Shown here piece after piece: positions 33,162 to 41,914 of a stretch of DNA of 64,000 nt. The position numbers were made by a program, and so were the translations under genes. Numbering within the stretch: position 1 is the first letter of the stretch; every line of letters starts with the position of its first letter. This stretch comes from an uncultured Oscillospiraceae bacterium (lineage in GTDB: Bacteria > Bacillota > Clostridia > Oscillospirales > Oscillospiraceae), in the NCBI GenBank assembly GCA_947631395.1, contig CANRLF010000006.1, positions 1-64,000 on the forward strand, written 5' to 3'. The notes beneath the pieces are model-generated. The model had not been told where the DNA came from. It searched no databases and worked only from the letters and a program-made list of their open reading frames with translations.

Positions 33162-33458
33162 TCAGCCGGCCAAAAGCTGGCACAGGAGCGCCAGGGCCGC
33201 CGCCACAGCGGCTGTTCCCAGTGCCGCGGCGGCGCATTTTTTCCAAAGCCTCTTGTAGTGATCCGCCGCGCGGTAAATTATCTGCACCGGCGAGCGCCGC
33301 CGGTAGCCGTCCGCCTGAGGACGTACAGCGGGCGGTCGGGTGGGGACCGTCTGCCGCCCCGGGTCACCGTCGCGGCACTCGGGGCCGGCCATGGCGGCCA
33401 GCCGCTCCATAAGGCCCCCTCCGGCGGCCTCCGGTATATCCCCTATCTCCGTATCCAT
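33162..33458 (-). CDS. Small tail-anchored membrane protein of the eCIS locus
   Basis: A 98-aa protein starting at ATG 33458 after GGGGGAG. The soluble, basic and Pro-rich N-terminal part (PTRPPAVRPQ) ends in one helix (ALGTAAVAAALALLCQLLAG) at the extreme C-terminus, so the protein should face the cytoplasm. I do not recognise it. It sits between the pseudocyclase and MORN genes, both membrane proteins, which suggests a membrane complex associated with the particle. Confidence 0.65.
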   Translation of the reverse strand: MDTEIGDIPEAAGGGLMERLAAMAGPECRDGDPGRQTVPTRPPAVRPQADGYRRRSPVQIIYRAADHYKRLWKKCAAAALGTAAVAAALALLCQLLAG

Positions 33459-33505
33459 AGTCTCTCCCCCTTCGCCGTCACCTTGAGCTCCATCGGATGC
33501 CGGCC

Positions 33506-36118
33506 TCAGAGCCCCAGATCCAGGCTGGGCTCGGTCCGGTCGTCCTTCTCCATCCTGTCCGCGAGGTACAGGTAAAATCTCGCGCATCCGTCGCCGGAAT
33601 TTCTCCGCACCAGGCCCAGGAATACGCTCTTTGCCTTAGCGTAATCCCTGCTGTAAAAGGCGTAGACGCCCTCGGCGAAGGTATCCCTTGTCTGCTCCTT
33701 GAATTTCCTGCTCTCATACGGGTCGCCGTTGAATATCTCATATGTCCTCATAAGCTGGCCTCCGGCGGAATATTTGCCGATGTATCGACTGCTGTATCCC
33801 TCGGCCCTGCTTATCACGTCCTCGGTGCAAAGTATGGTGGCGTCCAGCCGGGAGCAAAGCTCCATGAGCCGCCGGGTCTCGGAGATGGCCGCCGACACCG
33901 CGGTGGGGACTATCTGGGTGCCGTCGCCCACCATGCCCAGGATCACAAGGCCCTCGCCCAGAACTATCCTTGCGGTGACGCGGGGGCGCTCCTCGGCCTC
34001 GCGCTCCCGGTTCATCTCAAGCATCCTCTGCTGTATGGCCACCGCGGCGCTTATTGAGGCGGAACTGCCCTCCTCGAACACCGCGTCGAACCCGTCGAAG
34101 GTGAAGTTGAACACCGCCCCGCCCCGCTCGGCGACGATGCCGGAGGCGCTTTCTGTCACCTCGTTGACGTTGGTGAAAAACTCCTGTCCTCCCCGGTCAT
34201 AGGCCGCCTCCGGGAAGCGGAAGCTGAAGCGCATTGTCGCAAGCTCCCTGGACACCAGGGTCTGCTTGTCCACCTCGGCGACGGACCGCTTCCCGAGGAG
34301 GGACAGCAACCGCTCCGGTATGAACCGCCGGTAAAGGCCCTCCAGCCTTTCGTGCTCGCTCTCCCGGTCGCTGACGGCCTTGGACAGTGCCGTCAGGTCC
34401 TCGCCAAGGCACATGAGCTCATCGCCGCTGTCGATGTTGACCTCCACCCTCCGGCGGCCACCGGACACGGCCTCCATGCCTTCTGCCAGCTTATTGAGCC
34501 TCCGGGTGATTATATGCAACGCCAGCAGGGCGACGCCCGTAAGGAGCGCCCCGAGGCCGATCACCGCCCATATCATCCAGTTCGCCTCATCAAGGCACTT
34601 CTCGATAAGGCCGTCCCCGGCCATGTCGAGGATCACAACGCCGTCGCCCACGTCCCGGCAGTAGTAAAATCTGTGGCTCGTGCCGGTCCTGACGCTCCGG
34701 AAGGCATAGCCGCGCTCCGCGGCCTCAAGGGCCATATCGGTGTCAAAGCCCTCGTACAGCTCCGCCCGGATACCGGCGGGATCGGCGGTGTCGGCGGATA
34801 TAAGTCGCCAGACGCCCCCCTCCTGCCTGACGAGGCCCCCGCGCAGATCCCGGTACAGGCCCCCACCGGCGGTGGACAGGTCCCTGACCGTGAGGATCGG
34901 CAGCTCCTCGAGGGCGCAGTCGTCCTTCTGGAGCTCCACGGCGGCGCTCATCATATACAGCGCCTCCCGCTCCGCATCGGACCGGGCCAAATCGGGTACG
35001 GCTATCCGCGCAAGTCCGGCGACGGCCAGGGCCGACACGGCCGCCATCGTCAGGCCCCAGCGCAGAAGAAGCGGTACCTGACTGCGCCTCTGGGCGATAA
35101 CCGCCCACCAGACGACCACGGCGGCCAAAAACGCCCCGAAAAACAGTCCCGCCAGTATGAGCGCACACTGTCCCCCGGTGCGGCGCAAAACGCCGCTTAT
35201 GTCCCTGACGGTCCCGTTCTCCTCCAGCACCAGGCTGTTGCCGTTCAGGAGTATCACCGCGGAGTTGTCGCCGATAACGACCATGTCCGTGCAGTCGGAC
35301 ATGTCATATCGCGTCCTGTCAAGGGACATGTGGCGGACAGGCCGCCAGTTGTCAAAGTTCCCGTAATATACGCGAAGGTCTGAGCCGTCCACAAAGTAAA
35401 CTCCCTTGTCCGCCGCGTCAAACTGAACTATTATCCAGCTCTCCCCCAATGACAGCTCCCCCAGGTCCGTGCGTATAAGGCCGCTGTCGGTGAGCAGTAC
35501 CCAATCCGTCTCATTGACGCACCTTACGTTGCGAAGTCCCGGCTCGGACCGGGTACCCAGGCCGACGAGACTCTGGCCGCTGTCGTCGTACCGGTACATA
35601 TGGGCCGTGTCGCCGGTCAGGACGGCAAAGCTCACACCGTTTTCGTCGCCCGTAAAGTCAGAAAACCGTGTGTTCGCCATCTGCTCGGCAAGGCACCAGC
35701 CCTCGCAGACCTGGCTTATAACAAGCTCCACCTCATCAAGGTCCGGGGAGAACCTGTAAAGCTCCAGCCGGGCGGGCGTCTTGCTCAAATCGTAAAGTCC
35801 CAGGTAGAAGCTGCCGTCAGGGGCGGGATAGAAGACCGCGGGCTTGGAGTCCTCCGGCAGCATATCAGACGGGAGCCTCACAGCGCCCTCCCTGCGGCCC
35901 TTATAGGAGCACATGGCGACGATGTAATCCCTGTCTCTGCGGCCCAGGGTGTAGACGGTGCCGCCGTCGGCGGCGAGTAAGCTGTATTCGCCGTGGCCCG
36001 CGCCGCCCGAGAGCACGGAAACGCACTCAGTGACGGTGCCCCACGCCGCCATGGCCGCTCCCGCGGCGAGCAGTATCAGGATGACCAGGAAAATACCGGC
36101 TTTTCTCAATCCCTTCAA
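33506..36118 (-). CDS. Membrane class III cyclase-like protein (probable pseudocyclase)
   Basis: I take the TTG at 36118 as start, with AGAGGTGA 6 bases upstream inside the end of the previous gene. The 870-aa protein has an N-terminal helix, an outer beta-propeller-like region (about 30-305), two further helices, a second outer domain, a fourth helix (about 510-535), a HAMP-like segment and a class III nucleotide cyclase domain (about 610-790). The first metal-binding Asp, expected in a FADI-type strand, is missing (MRFSFRFP). The second is retained (FNFTFDGFDAVF). Catalysis is therefore doubtful. It may be a sensor using the cyclase fold for dimerisation or ligand binding. A helical TPR-like tail follows. 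Confidence 0.82.
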   Translation of the reverse strand: MKGLRKAGIFLVILILLAAGAAMAAWGTVTECVSVLSGGAGHGEYSLLAADGGTVYTLGRRDRDYIVAMCSYKGRREGAVRLPSDMLPEDSKPAVFYPAPDGSFYLGLYDLSKTPARLELYRFSPDLDEVELVISQVCEGWCLAEQMANTRFSDFTGDENGVSFAVLTGDTAHMYRYDDSGQSLVGLGTRSEPGLRNVRCVNETDWVLLTDSGLIRTDLGELSLGESWIIVQFDAADKGVYFVDGSDLRVYYGNFDNWRPVRHMSLDRTRYDMSDCTDMVVIGDNSAVILLNGNSLVLEENGTVRDISGVLRRTGGQCALILAGLFFGAFLAAVVVWWAVIAQRRSQVPLLLRWGLTMAAVSALAVAGLARIAVPDLARSDAEREALYMMSAAVELQKDDCALEELPILTVRDLSTAGGGLYRDLRGGLVRQEGGVWRLISADTADPAGIRAELYEGFDTDMALEAAERGYAFRSVRTGTSHRFYYCRDVGDGVVILDMAGDGLIEKCLDEANWMIWAVIGLGALLTGVALLALHIITRRLNKLAEGMEAVSGGRRRVEVNIDSGDELMCLGEDLTALSKAVSDRESEHERLEGLYRRFIPERLLSLLGKRSVAEVDKQTLVSRELATMRFSFRFPEAAYDRGGQEFFTNVNEVTESASGIVAERGGAVFNFTFDGFDAVFEEGSSASISAAVAIQQRMLEMNREREAEERPRVTARIVLGEGLVILGMVGDGTQIVPTAVSAAISETRRLMELCSRLDATILCTEDVISRAEGYSSRYIGKYSAGGQLMRTYEIFNGDPYESRKFKEQTRDTFAEGVYAFYSRDYAKAKSVFLGLVRRNSGDGCARFYLYLADRMEKDDRTEPSLDLGL

Positions 36119-36123
36119 GCAAA

Positions 36124-36858
36124 TCACCTCTGTCTGCCTTTGCCAAGGCCCCATTTGACCCATCCCCGGGCGATGGCGATCCGGCGGGTTATATCATTCC
36201 TTTCCTCAAGCTCCTCCCGGGCCGCAATGATGCCCGCCCGCCGCTCAAGCCAGAAGGCGTAGAGCTGTACGGGGCCGGGGAATACCGTCCTGTCCAGGTC
36301 GTCCAGAAACATCAGCTCCTCATAGGGGCTGTCGGGCCTTCGGCGGAGGATCTTCTTCACCTGGTCGCAGGTCAGGAGCGCAAGCTCCCGGCTCGACATG
36401 CCCTCCATGGGCCGGATCCGGAACCTCAGGGACACCCGGCGGCTTGCCTCGTCAATGAGCACGTTATCTGAGAGCATGGCGGCACAGCTCACCTCCGGTG
36501 GCAGGTCAGTCATGGACAGCGCCAGATGAAAAAGCTTGTCGGCGTAGTCGATCCTGTCCCGCCAGGGGTGGTCGTCGCCGCGGTAAAATACGCTGTCGAT
36601 GTCCCGGCCCTCCGTATCCCGAAAGACCGTCACGAGGCAGTCGTCCGCGGTGAACATGTCGACAAGCTCCGGACATTGGCGCAGTCTGTCGAAGCTCCCA
36701 ACGGGCTTTTTTATAAGCTCCCCGCCGTAGACATTGAGAAGGCAGTTCCGGCCCTCCCGGTCCCGGAGGTCCACCGCCTGGGCGCAGGCGTACCCGTCCC
36801 CGGCGCACAGCACCCGGACGATCTTATACCGCTCGCGGACAGTCACGGTCCCGTCCAT
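36124..36858 (-). CDS. Degenerate protein-kinase fold (pseudokinase-like)
   Basis: A 244-aa protein. The start resembles a kinase N-lobe (RYKIVRVLCAGDGYACAQAV) but the ATP lysine is absent (CLLNVYGGE). The catalytic loop and DFG positions read LSDNVLIDE and SLRFRI, with no HRD or DFG. The remaining helices fit a small kinase C-lobe ending in a basic tail. It is probably a pseudokinase with a binding role. Its stop lies 5 bases before the TTG of the cyclase-like gene and its last codons hold that gene's ribosome site, so the two are coupled. The fold call is moderate. Confidence 0.6.
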   Translation of the reverse strand: MDGTVTVRERYKIVRVLCAGDGYACAQAVDLRDREGRNCLLNVYGGELIKKPVGSFDRLRQCPELVDMFTADDCLVTVFRDTEGRDIDSVFYRGDDHPWRDRIDYADKLFHLALSMTDLPPEVSCAAMLSDNVLIDEASRRVSLRFRIRPMEGMSSRELALLTCDQVKKILRRRPDSPYEELMFLDDLDRTVFPGPVQLYAFWLERRAGIIAAREELEERNDITRRIAIARGWVKWGLGKGRQR

Positions 36859-36886
36859 TGGCCCGCCCCCCTTCGCCTCAAGGTCA

Positions 36887-38656
36887 TTACTCCACTATCA
36901 CGAACGCGTTGGCCGTGGCCTTATCGTCCGCGCCGGAGGTGGCGACTATCTCGTATGTCCCCGGGACCTCAGGGGCCTGATATAGGCCGTTGCGGTCTAT
37001 GTCGCCGCCGTTTTCCTCCCGGATGGACCACTTGACGCTCCGGTCCTCACTGCCTATAACGTCGGCGTGGAACTGGAGCTTACCCCGGACCGCCAGCCGT
37101 GAAAACTGCGGCGTGATCGCCATACTCACGTCCCTGCGGATCGGCGTCCTGTCGGTGTCGCGCTCGGGTCTCTGGGCAAAATAGTGGACCTTTATGGCGT
37201 TGCCCTCCACCGTATCGTGCAGCCACAGACCTATGCGCATGGTGCCCCGCTCGGGATAGACTATGGCCGACGCCTCCACCCAGGGCGCGTTTATTTTGCT
37301 CCCCTTGCCGCGGAACACCTCGCTGTTGCCGCTGAGAAGCGCCATGCCGTCGCCGTCCTCAAATTCCACGCTGAGGCGAATGTCCACCGCTCCGGCCCCC
37401 AGCCCGTGCTCCGTCTCCTCGGAATAGACCCGGGAATTTACCCGGAGGCCCCCGGGCAGCGGGATCGTCACGGTCCCGTGGGACACGGCGTAGTCATAAT
37501 GCTCCGGTGTGGGGATGCCGAAGTTGAAGTGAAGTCCCCCGGTGGACGGCTGATACGTGGTCTTTACGTCGGGCCTCTGCCAATATTCCAGGCTCCTCAC
37601 GTCGGCGGCGACCTCAAGGGGCCTCTGGCAGTCGGGCCGGGGCTCCCGCTCCCGCTCCACCTTCTGGCCGAAAGGCAGGTCCGTGACGCCGCCGATAAAT
37701 ACGCCGCCGTTGGAGCTGATGAGCTCCACCTTGGCAAGGTATATGGGCAGGCTCCCGCCGGCGGTGTGGCGCTCCAGGCTGTCCATCCTCCTGCGCCGGG
37801 CAAGAAGCTCCTCGCCATTCCGGCACAGGTGAGCCGTAGCCGGGACGCTCAGGTAGTTTTTATATTTGTGACTTCCAAGCTCCACATTCAGCTCAAAGCC
37901 TGACGGGAAGTACTGGTACTCCACGCCGCCAAGGTCCCTGGCCCGGAACGGGAACCTCTGGATGTAGACGCACCTTTTTTCCTCCCGGCTCTCCCTGAAG
38001 GATATGCTAAGTCTGCCCGGATCCCCGGCGATAAATGCGTTTTCTCCGTCGACGGTGAATTTGACGCTTGGCGTCTCGCTGTTTTTTACCACCAGTATGC
38101 TTATCTCAAATTCCTCGCCGGCCACCAGCTCCTCCGGGGCGGTCATCACCAGCGTAAGCTCGTCGCTCTGATATAGGACAGTGACGTTCTCATGGCCTCC
38201 GGCCTCCAGGATCTCCCGATAGTCCGGCGTGTCGCCGCTGAGGTAAAGCCTGTATCCCTCCCGGATGACGCCGTACTGCTCCTTACCCTCCTGGGAGCCG
38301 ATGGCGTTCACGAGCTCCGCCATCTCCTCGGCGTACTCGGCGCACAGATAGGCGTCCTTTCGCCCGCCAAGGCGCGTCATATCCCCCAGCTCCCGGAGCT
38401 TCCTGAAGATGACCCTGGGGATAAGTATCTCCCGCCCCTGATAGTCGATGGCAAGGCCGCTTTCTATCATCAGGGTGGAGTCGTCGTTGACGCTCACGCC
38501 AAGCCCGCATATCACTCCCGCGCCGGTTATCACCCGGTTGAGCATCGTCCTCTTGCCGTTGTGGTAGCTCTGCTCCATTTCGAAATCCCGGACGGTAAGA
38601 AGCTTGCCGTAAAAATATCTGTTTCGGTCGAAGGTGGGGACAGGGGCGTTATTCAT
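36887..38656 (-). CDS. eCIS/phage-tail-associated protein with YFYGKLL motif
   Basis: A 589-aa protein. ATG 38656 follows GGAGG with 7-base spacing and overlaps the gpI gene by 8 bp. The N-terminus has the hallmark RNRYFYGKLLTVRDFEMEQ and a nearby RVITGAGVICGLGV, seen in proteins coded within contractile-tail loci. The rest is beta-rich, with Ig-like or adhesion-type segments and a C-terminal bacterial Ig-like domain (about 510-589: WSIREENGGDIDRNGLYQAPEVP). It occupies the place where Afp/PVC loci carry the tail fibre, so it may be a baseplate accessory or receptor-binding protein. This is uncertain. Confidence 0.7.
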   Translation of the reverse strand: MNNAPVPTFDRNRYFYGKLLTVRDFEMEQSYHNGKRTMLNRVITGAGVICGLGVSVNDDSTLMIESGLAIDYQGREILIPRVIFRKLRELGDMTRLGGRKDAYLCAEYAEEMAELVNAIGSQEGKEQYGVIREGYRLYLSGDTPDYREILEAGGHENVTVLYQSDELTLVMTAPEELVAGEEFEISILVVKNSETPSVKFTVDGENAFIAGDPGRLSISFRESREEKRCVYIQRFPFRARDLGGVEYQYFPSGFELNVELGSHKYKNYLSVPATAHLCRNGEELLARRRRMDSLERHTAGGSLPIYLAKVELISSNGGVFIGGVTDLPFGQKVEREREPRPDCQRPLEVAADVRSLEYWQRPDVKTTYQPSTGGLHFNFGIPTPEHYDYAVSHGTVTIPLPGGLRVNSRVYSEETEHGLGAGAVDIRLSVEFEDGDGMALLSGNSEVFRGKGSKINAPWVEASAIVYPERGTMRIGLWLHDTVEGNAIKVHYFAQRPERDTDRTPIRRDVSMAITPQFSRLAVRGKLQFHADVIGSEDRSVKWSIREENGGDIDRNGLYQAPEVPGTYEIVATSGADDKATANAFVIVE

Positions 38657-39728
38657 GGCTGTTACCTCCAATCTTGGTGTCGTAATGGATAGTTACCTTT
38701 TCATTCAGGGCGGCGCTGGCGTATCCTCCCACCCGGGAGTTTATGCCGAGGTAGGTGTGGCTTCCCAGCTGTACGCACTGCCTGAGCTCTACCGTCCGCA
38801 TTGTCATGCCCGCGGGGATAAGCTCCTCCATGTCGGCCCGGAATTTGACCCGCTCCCTCTGATCCCGGAACGTGTCCTCCGGCAACAGCACAAAGAAGCA
38901 GTATGGGTCGTCGCCGTATAGGAGCCTGTATGCCTCCGGGTCGTGGCATCCGGGCCGGTCGGGGGCCACGTCGAAGTATTCGATCAGCACCGGCCGGCGG
39001 CCGGTTAGGCGCTCGACGCTCCGGGCCACGCCCTTTGGAGTGTACATGTACTCAAAGTCAGTGAGGGCCGTTCTGATACGCTCCCTGATCGCAAGGTCGC
39101 TCCCGCTACCCTCAACGTTCATCCAGGATGCCAGTAGCCGCAGTCTGTCGCCGGTGGCGGCCTCGTAATCGAAAAGCTCCGGCAGGCTGTCTATGGCCCG
39201 GTCCATATCGGCGTACATGCTGTCGAATATGGACAGGAACCTGTATGTAAAATCCCGGTCCCTGTATATGGCGGGCAGATAGTCCGTCATATGGTCGCCG
39301 TCCATCAGAATCCTTATCTTGTTTATCCCGGGGCGGGCGAAGTTCGCTGAGGTGAGCTCAAAGGTAAGCCACAGATACCGCCCCGCGCGCTTTAAGTAGA
39401 AATCCCCGCTCGCGGCTACCGGCGGGCCGAAAACGTTGCGTATCGCCCGGCCGCTTTCCGGCCCCGCAAGGGCCTCGCTCAGGCCCGGAAACCGGCCATC
39501 CTCCGCCGTGTCCGCGGCGCAGGCGTAGACCCTCATACCCGTATCCCGCGGAAGGTCGGCCTCCACTATGACCCGGCCCCACTTATAGCCCGTCTCGCCG
39601 GAGTCCACCGGGCCGAGACACCGGTACTCCACACGTATCTCCTGGTCATCCCGCTCCGGATCGCCGTCAGCGCCGTTCAGCCAAGGGATGGGCTCGCAGA
39701 ACACCATCTGTTTTTGGATCTTTGTCAC
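38649..39728 (-). CDS. Baseplate-associated tail protein (gpI-like)
   Basis: A 359-aa protein. The central part (about 130-280) matches the phage tail protein I pattern (DYLPAIYRDRDFTYRFLSIFDSMY, LASWMNVEGS, EYMYTPKGVARSVERLTGRRPVL). An earlier beta domain and a later one flank it. I use GTG 39728 (GAGGTGG at 6 bases). GTG 39743, overlapping the previous stop, is the alternative. In eCIS this protein sits at the baseplate edge and connects to the fibres. It follows two baseplate-J-like genes directly. Confidence 0.88.
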   Translation of the reverse strand: MTKIQKQMVFCEPIPWLNGADGDPERDDQEIRVEYRCLGPVDSGETGYKWGRVIVEADLPRDTGMRVYACAADTAEDGRFPGLSEALAGPESGRAIRNVFGPPVAASGDFYLKRAGRYLWLTFELTSANFARPGINKIRILMDGDHMTDYLPAIYRDRDFTYRFLSIFDSMYADMDRAIDSLPELFDYEAATGDRLRLLASWMNVEGSGSDLAIRERIRTALTDFEYMYTPKGVARSVERLTGRRPVLIEYFDVAPDRPGCHDPEAYRLLYGDDPYCFFVLLPEDTFRDQRERVKFRADMEELIPAGMTMRTVELRQCVQLGSHTYLGINSRVGGYASAALNEKVTIHYDTKIGGNSHE

Positions 39729-39739
39729 TGCTCGCCACC

Positions 39740-41878
39740 TCACTCCCTATAAGTCCCGGGACCCTGAGGCAGGAGCTTCAGCTCGCGAAGGCAGGGAATC
39801 CCCGTCCGGGGAAGTCTGAGGTCCCCGTCCGCAGTCCGGGAGCACCCGGGGGCGGTGGCCTCAAGCCACACCGAGCGGACCCGGAGCACATCCGCCGACG
39901 ACCGGACCGCGTCGGACACCTCCGAAAGGCGCACCGTCCCGCCGATCTCCACCTCCCCCAGGAGCTTGCGCAGAAGCTCAGCCAGACGCTCCCGCGCGCC
40001 CTCCGCCGCCTCCCCCAGGGACACGGTCACATCCACGTCTATATACTCCGGCGCCGCCACCAGGACCCTGACGCCGATGGGCCGGACGCCGTCCAGCTCA
40101 CGTCTTACCGCGTCCAGGAAACGATCATCCGGCACGAGCTTGTCCCTGTCGCCCGACGGCGCGACCACGACTGTCACCGCGGGACAGCGGCTTATCGCCG
40201 TGGGCTCCTCCGGGTCATAGCCCGGCATCGCCTTCACTCGCCCTATCCTGAGCCCGGGCGTCAGCCCCGCTATCCGCTCATAATCCCCGGCGGTGACGCA
40301 CTTTCTTGTGGTGTCAAGCTTATGGAGTAGCCGTGCCCGGACCTGTTCCACGGTCTCATCCGCCGCGCCGTCCCGGGCGTCGGTGTGCTCCACCGCCCGC
40401 GGCGCGTCCTCCGGGCCGCCGTCAAGCCAAAGCGCCGCGTCCCGGGGGATAGCTCCCACGGCGCAGTAGGTCACCGTCAGGTCAGAGACCATCACAGCCC
40501 CCTCGCCTCCGGCAAGAAGCGCCCCGTGCTCCCCGTCGCCGAAGGTCACGGTACTGCGGGCCGGGTCGTAGGTAAATACCCGGTCCTCCGGGCCGCTGTT
40601 ATACAGATCGTCCACCCGCCGCCAGAGCTCCGGCGATGCGGTACCGTCCCTGTGTCTTGTGTTGCACAGGAGTGTAAAGCCCTCCCGGATTGCCGTCCGG
40701 CCATCAAGTCCCAGCAGGAAGGTCTCCCCCGGAAGGCCGCGGGCATCGAAGGTGAGCTCCGGCCATCTGTCGGCGTCCAGGCTCACGACCATCACGTTCC
40801 CCCTCCGGCCCTCCTCCCCGGCGGGGTCCGCCTCCGCGGTACGAAGGCACAGCTCCAGGCCGTCCTCGCGGCGGGCTACGTCCAGTATCTCCGTCCGCTC
40901 CCACATGTTGCGTCTCAATATGTAGGCCCTCTGGGTGCCTCTGAGCGCCTGGGCGTCCCTGAGCCTAACCACGGTCTTTTCATTGGGCGTCGCCCGGTAG
41001 AGGTGGGTCCTGGCCCAGGTCTCCTGCTGTACCGCCACGTAGGTGTCCTCGAATATGGCGTCTACGCGGATCTCGTCCTCGCACCCGGCGTAGTTCAGCT
41101 CCAGCGTCAGCCAGTGAAGGCCCTCCCGTCCGGCGGGCCAGCTCCCGGTGTGGCGCAGTGTGATATAGCCGCTGACGCAAAGGGCGTGGGTGTCGTCCCG
41201 AATGAGCTCGGTGCTATCCGCCCCCTCGCAGGTCCATTTTACGGCCCTGGTGTCGGGACTGTCGGCGGCAAAGGGGTTCCTGTCCGCTCCCGCGGAGGAC
41301 GCCACGCTGATCCACAGTCTGAGTGTGTCCCCTCCCGTCCGGGAGAAGCCTATCCTCAACCCGCTCCTGTCCCGCGCGCCCCGGAAGGGGGCAAAGGTCA
41401 TGCGCCTGTCCCGGACGAGGGGCATCACGTCGACGCTTCTCTCCGCCCCCATGACCCCAGCTTTGTCGCCGGTCCCCGCCCTACCGGCGGCGCCCGTCAT
41501 TACGACCCTTTCAATCCGGGGCCTGTCCTCAGGCAGGGGCTCCACAAGCTCAAAGGGTACGCCCTCGTCGGTGCGCAGTCTCGTCAGGGCTGGCAGGGCC
41601 TTTATCTCCGGGCCCAGATGGACCTGACATGTGGCGGGCCTCGCGCCCCGGGGCACGGCACCGGCCAGCTTCAGGAGCTTCAGTCTCAGCTCATCCGTCA
41701 GCTTGTTCAGATGGTACTGCTGGAGCTCCTTGTACCAGGCCATGAGCTCCAGAATCGTAATACCGGGGTCGGAGGCGTTGTGGTTCGTCCACTCAGGGCA
41801 TATCCACGGAAGCCTCCCCCGGGCGTTATCTACTATCTGCTCGTATGCCTGGTCGTCAAGCTCCCGCGCGTTAAGCAT
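39740..41878 (-). CDS. Baseplate J-like protein 2 (Afp12-like)
   Basis: A 712-aa protein. The N-terminus (MLNARELDDQAYEQIVDNAR.. PEWTNHNASDPGITILELM) and the end (VTAGDYERIAGLTPGLRIGRVKAMPGY; VDVTVSLGEAAEGARERLAELLRKLL) are typical of putative baseplate assembly proteins of the gp6/J family. These form the wedge ring that triggers sheath contraction. The middle carries inserted beta domains. It abuts the gpI-like gene and is 36 bp from the larger J-like gene. Confidence 0.92.
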   Translation of the reverse strand: MLNARELDDQAYEQIVDNARGRLPWICPEWTNHNASDPGITILELMAWYKELQQYHLNKLTDELRLKLLKLAGAVPRGARPATCQVHLGPEIKALPALTRLRTDEGVPFELVEPLPEDRPRIERVVMTGAAGRAGTGDKAGVMGAERSVDVMPLVRDRRMTFAPFRGARDRSGLRIGFSRTGGDTLRLWISVASSAGADRNPFAADSPDTRAVKWTCEGADSTELIRDDTHALCVSGYITLRHTGSWPAGREGLHWLTLELNYAGCEDEIRVDAIFEDTYVAVQQETWARTHLYRATPNEKTVVRLRDAQALRGTQRAYILRRNMWERTEILDVARREDGLELCLRTAEADPAGEEGRRGNVMVVSLDADRWPELTFDARGLPGETFLLGLDGRTAIREGFTLLCNTRHRDGTASPELWRRVDDLYNSGPEDRVFTYDPARSTVTFGDGEHGALLAGGEGAVMVSDLTVTYCAVGAIPRDAALWLDGGPEDAPRAVEHTDARDGAADETVEQVRARLLHKLDTTRKCVTAGDYERIAGLTPGLRIGRVKAMPGYDPEEPTAISRCPAVTVVVAPSGDRDKLVPDDRFLDAVRRELDGVRPIGVRVLVAAPEYIDVDVTVSLGEAAEGARERLAELLRKLLGEVEIGGTVRLSEVSDAVRSSADVLRVRSVWLEATAPGCSRTADGDLRLPRTGIPCLRELKLLPQGPGTYRE

Positions 41879-41914
41879 CTGCTCACCTCCGGCCCCGCCG
41901 CGCCACGGCGCAGG

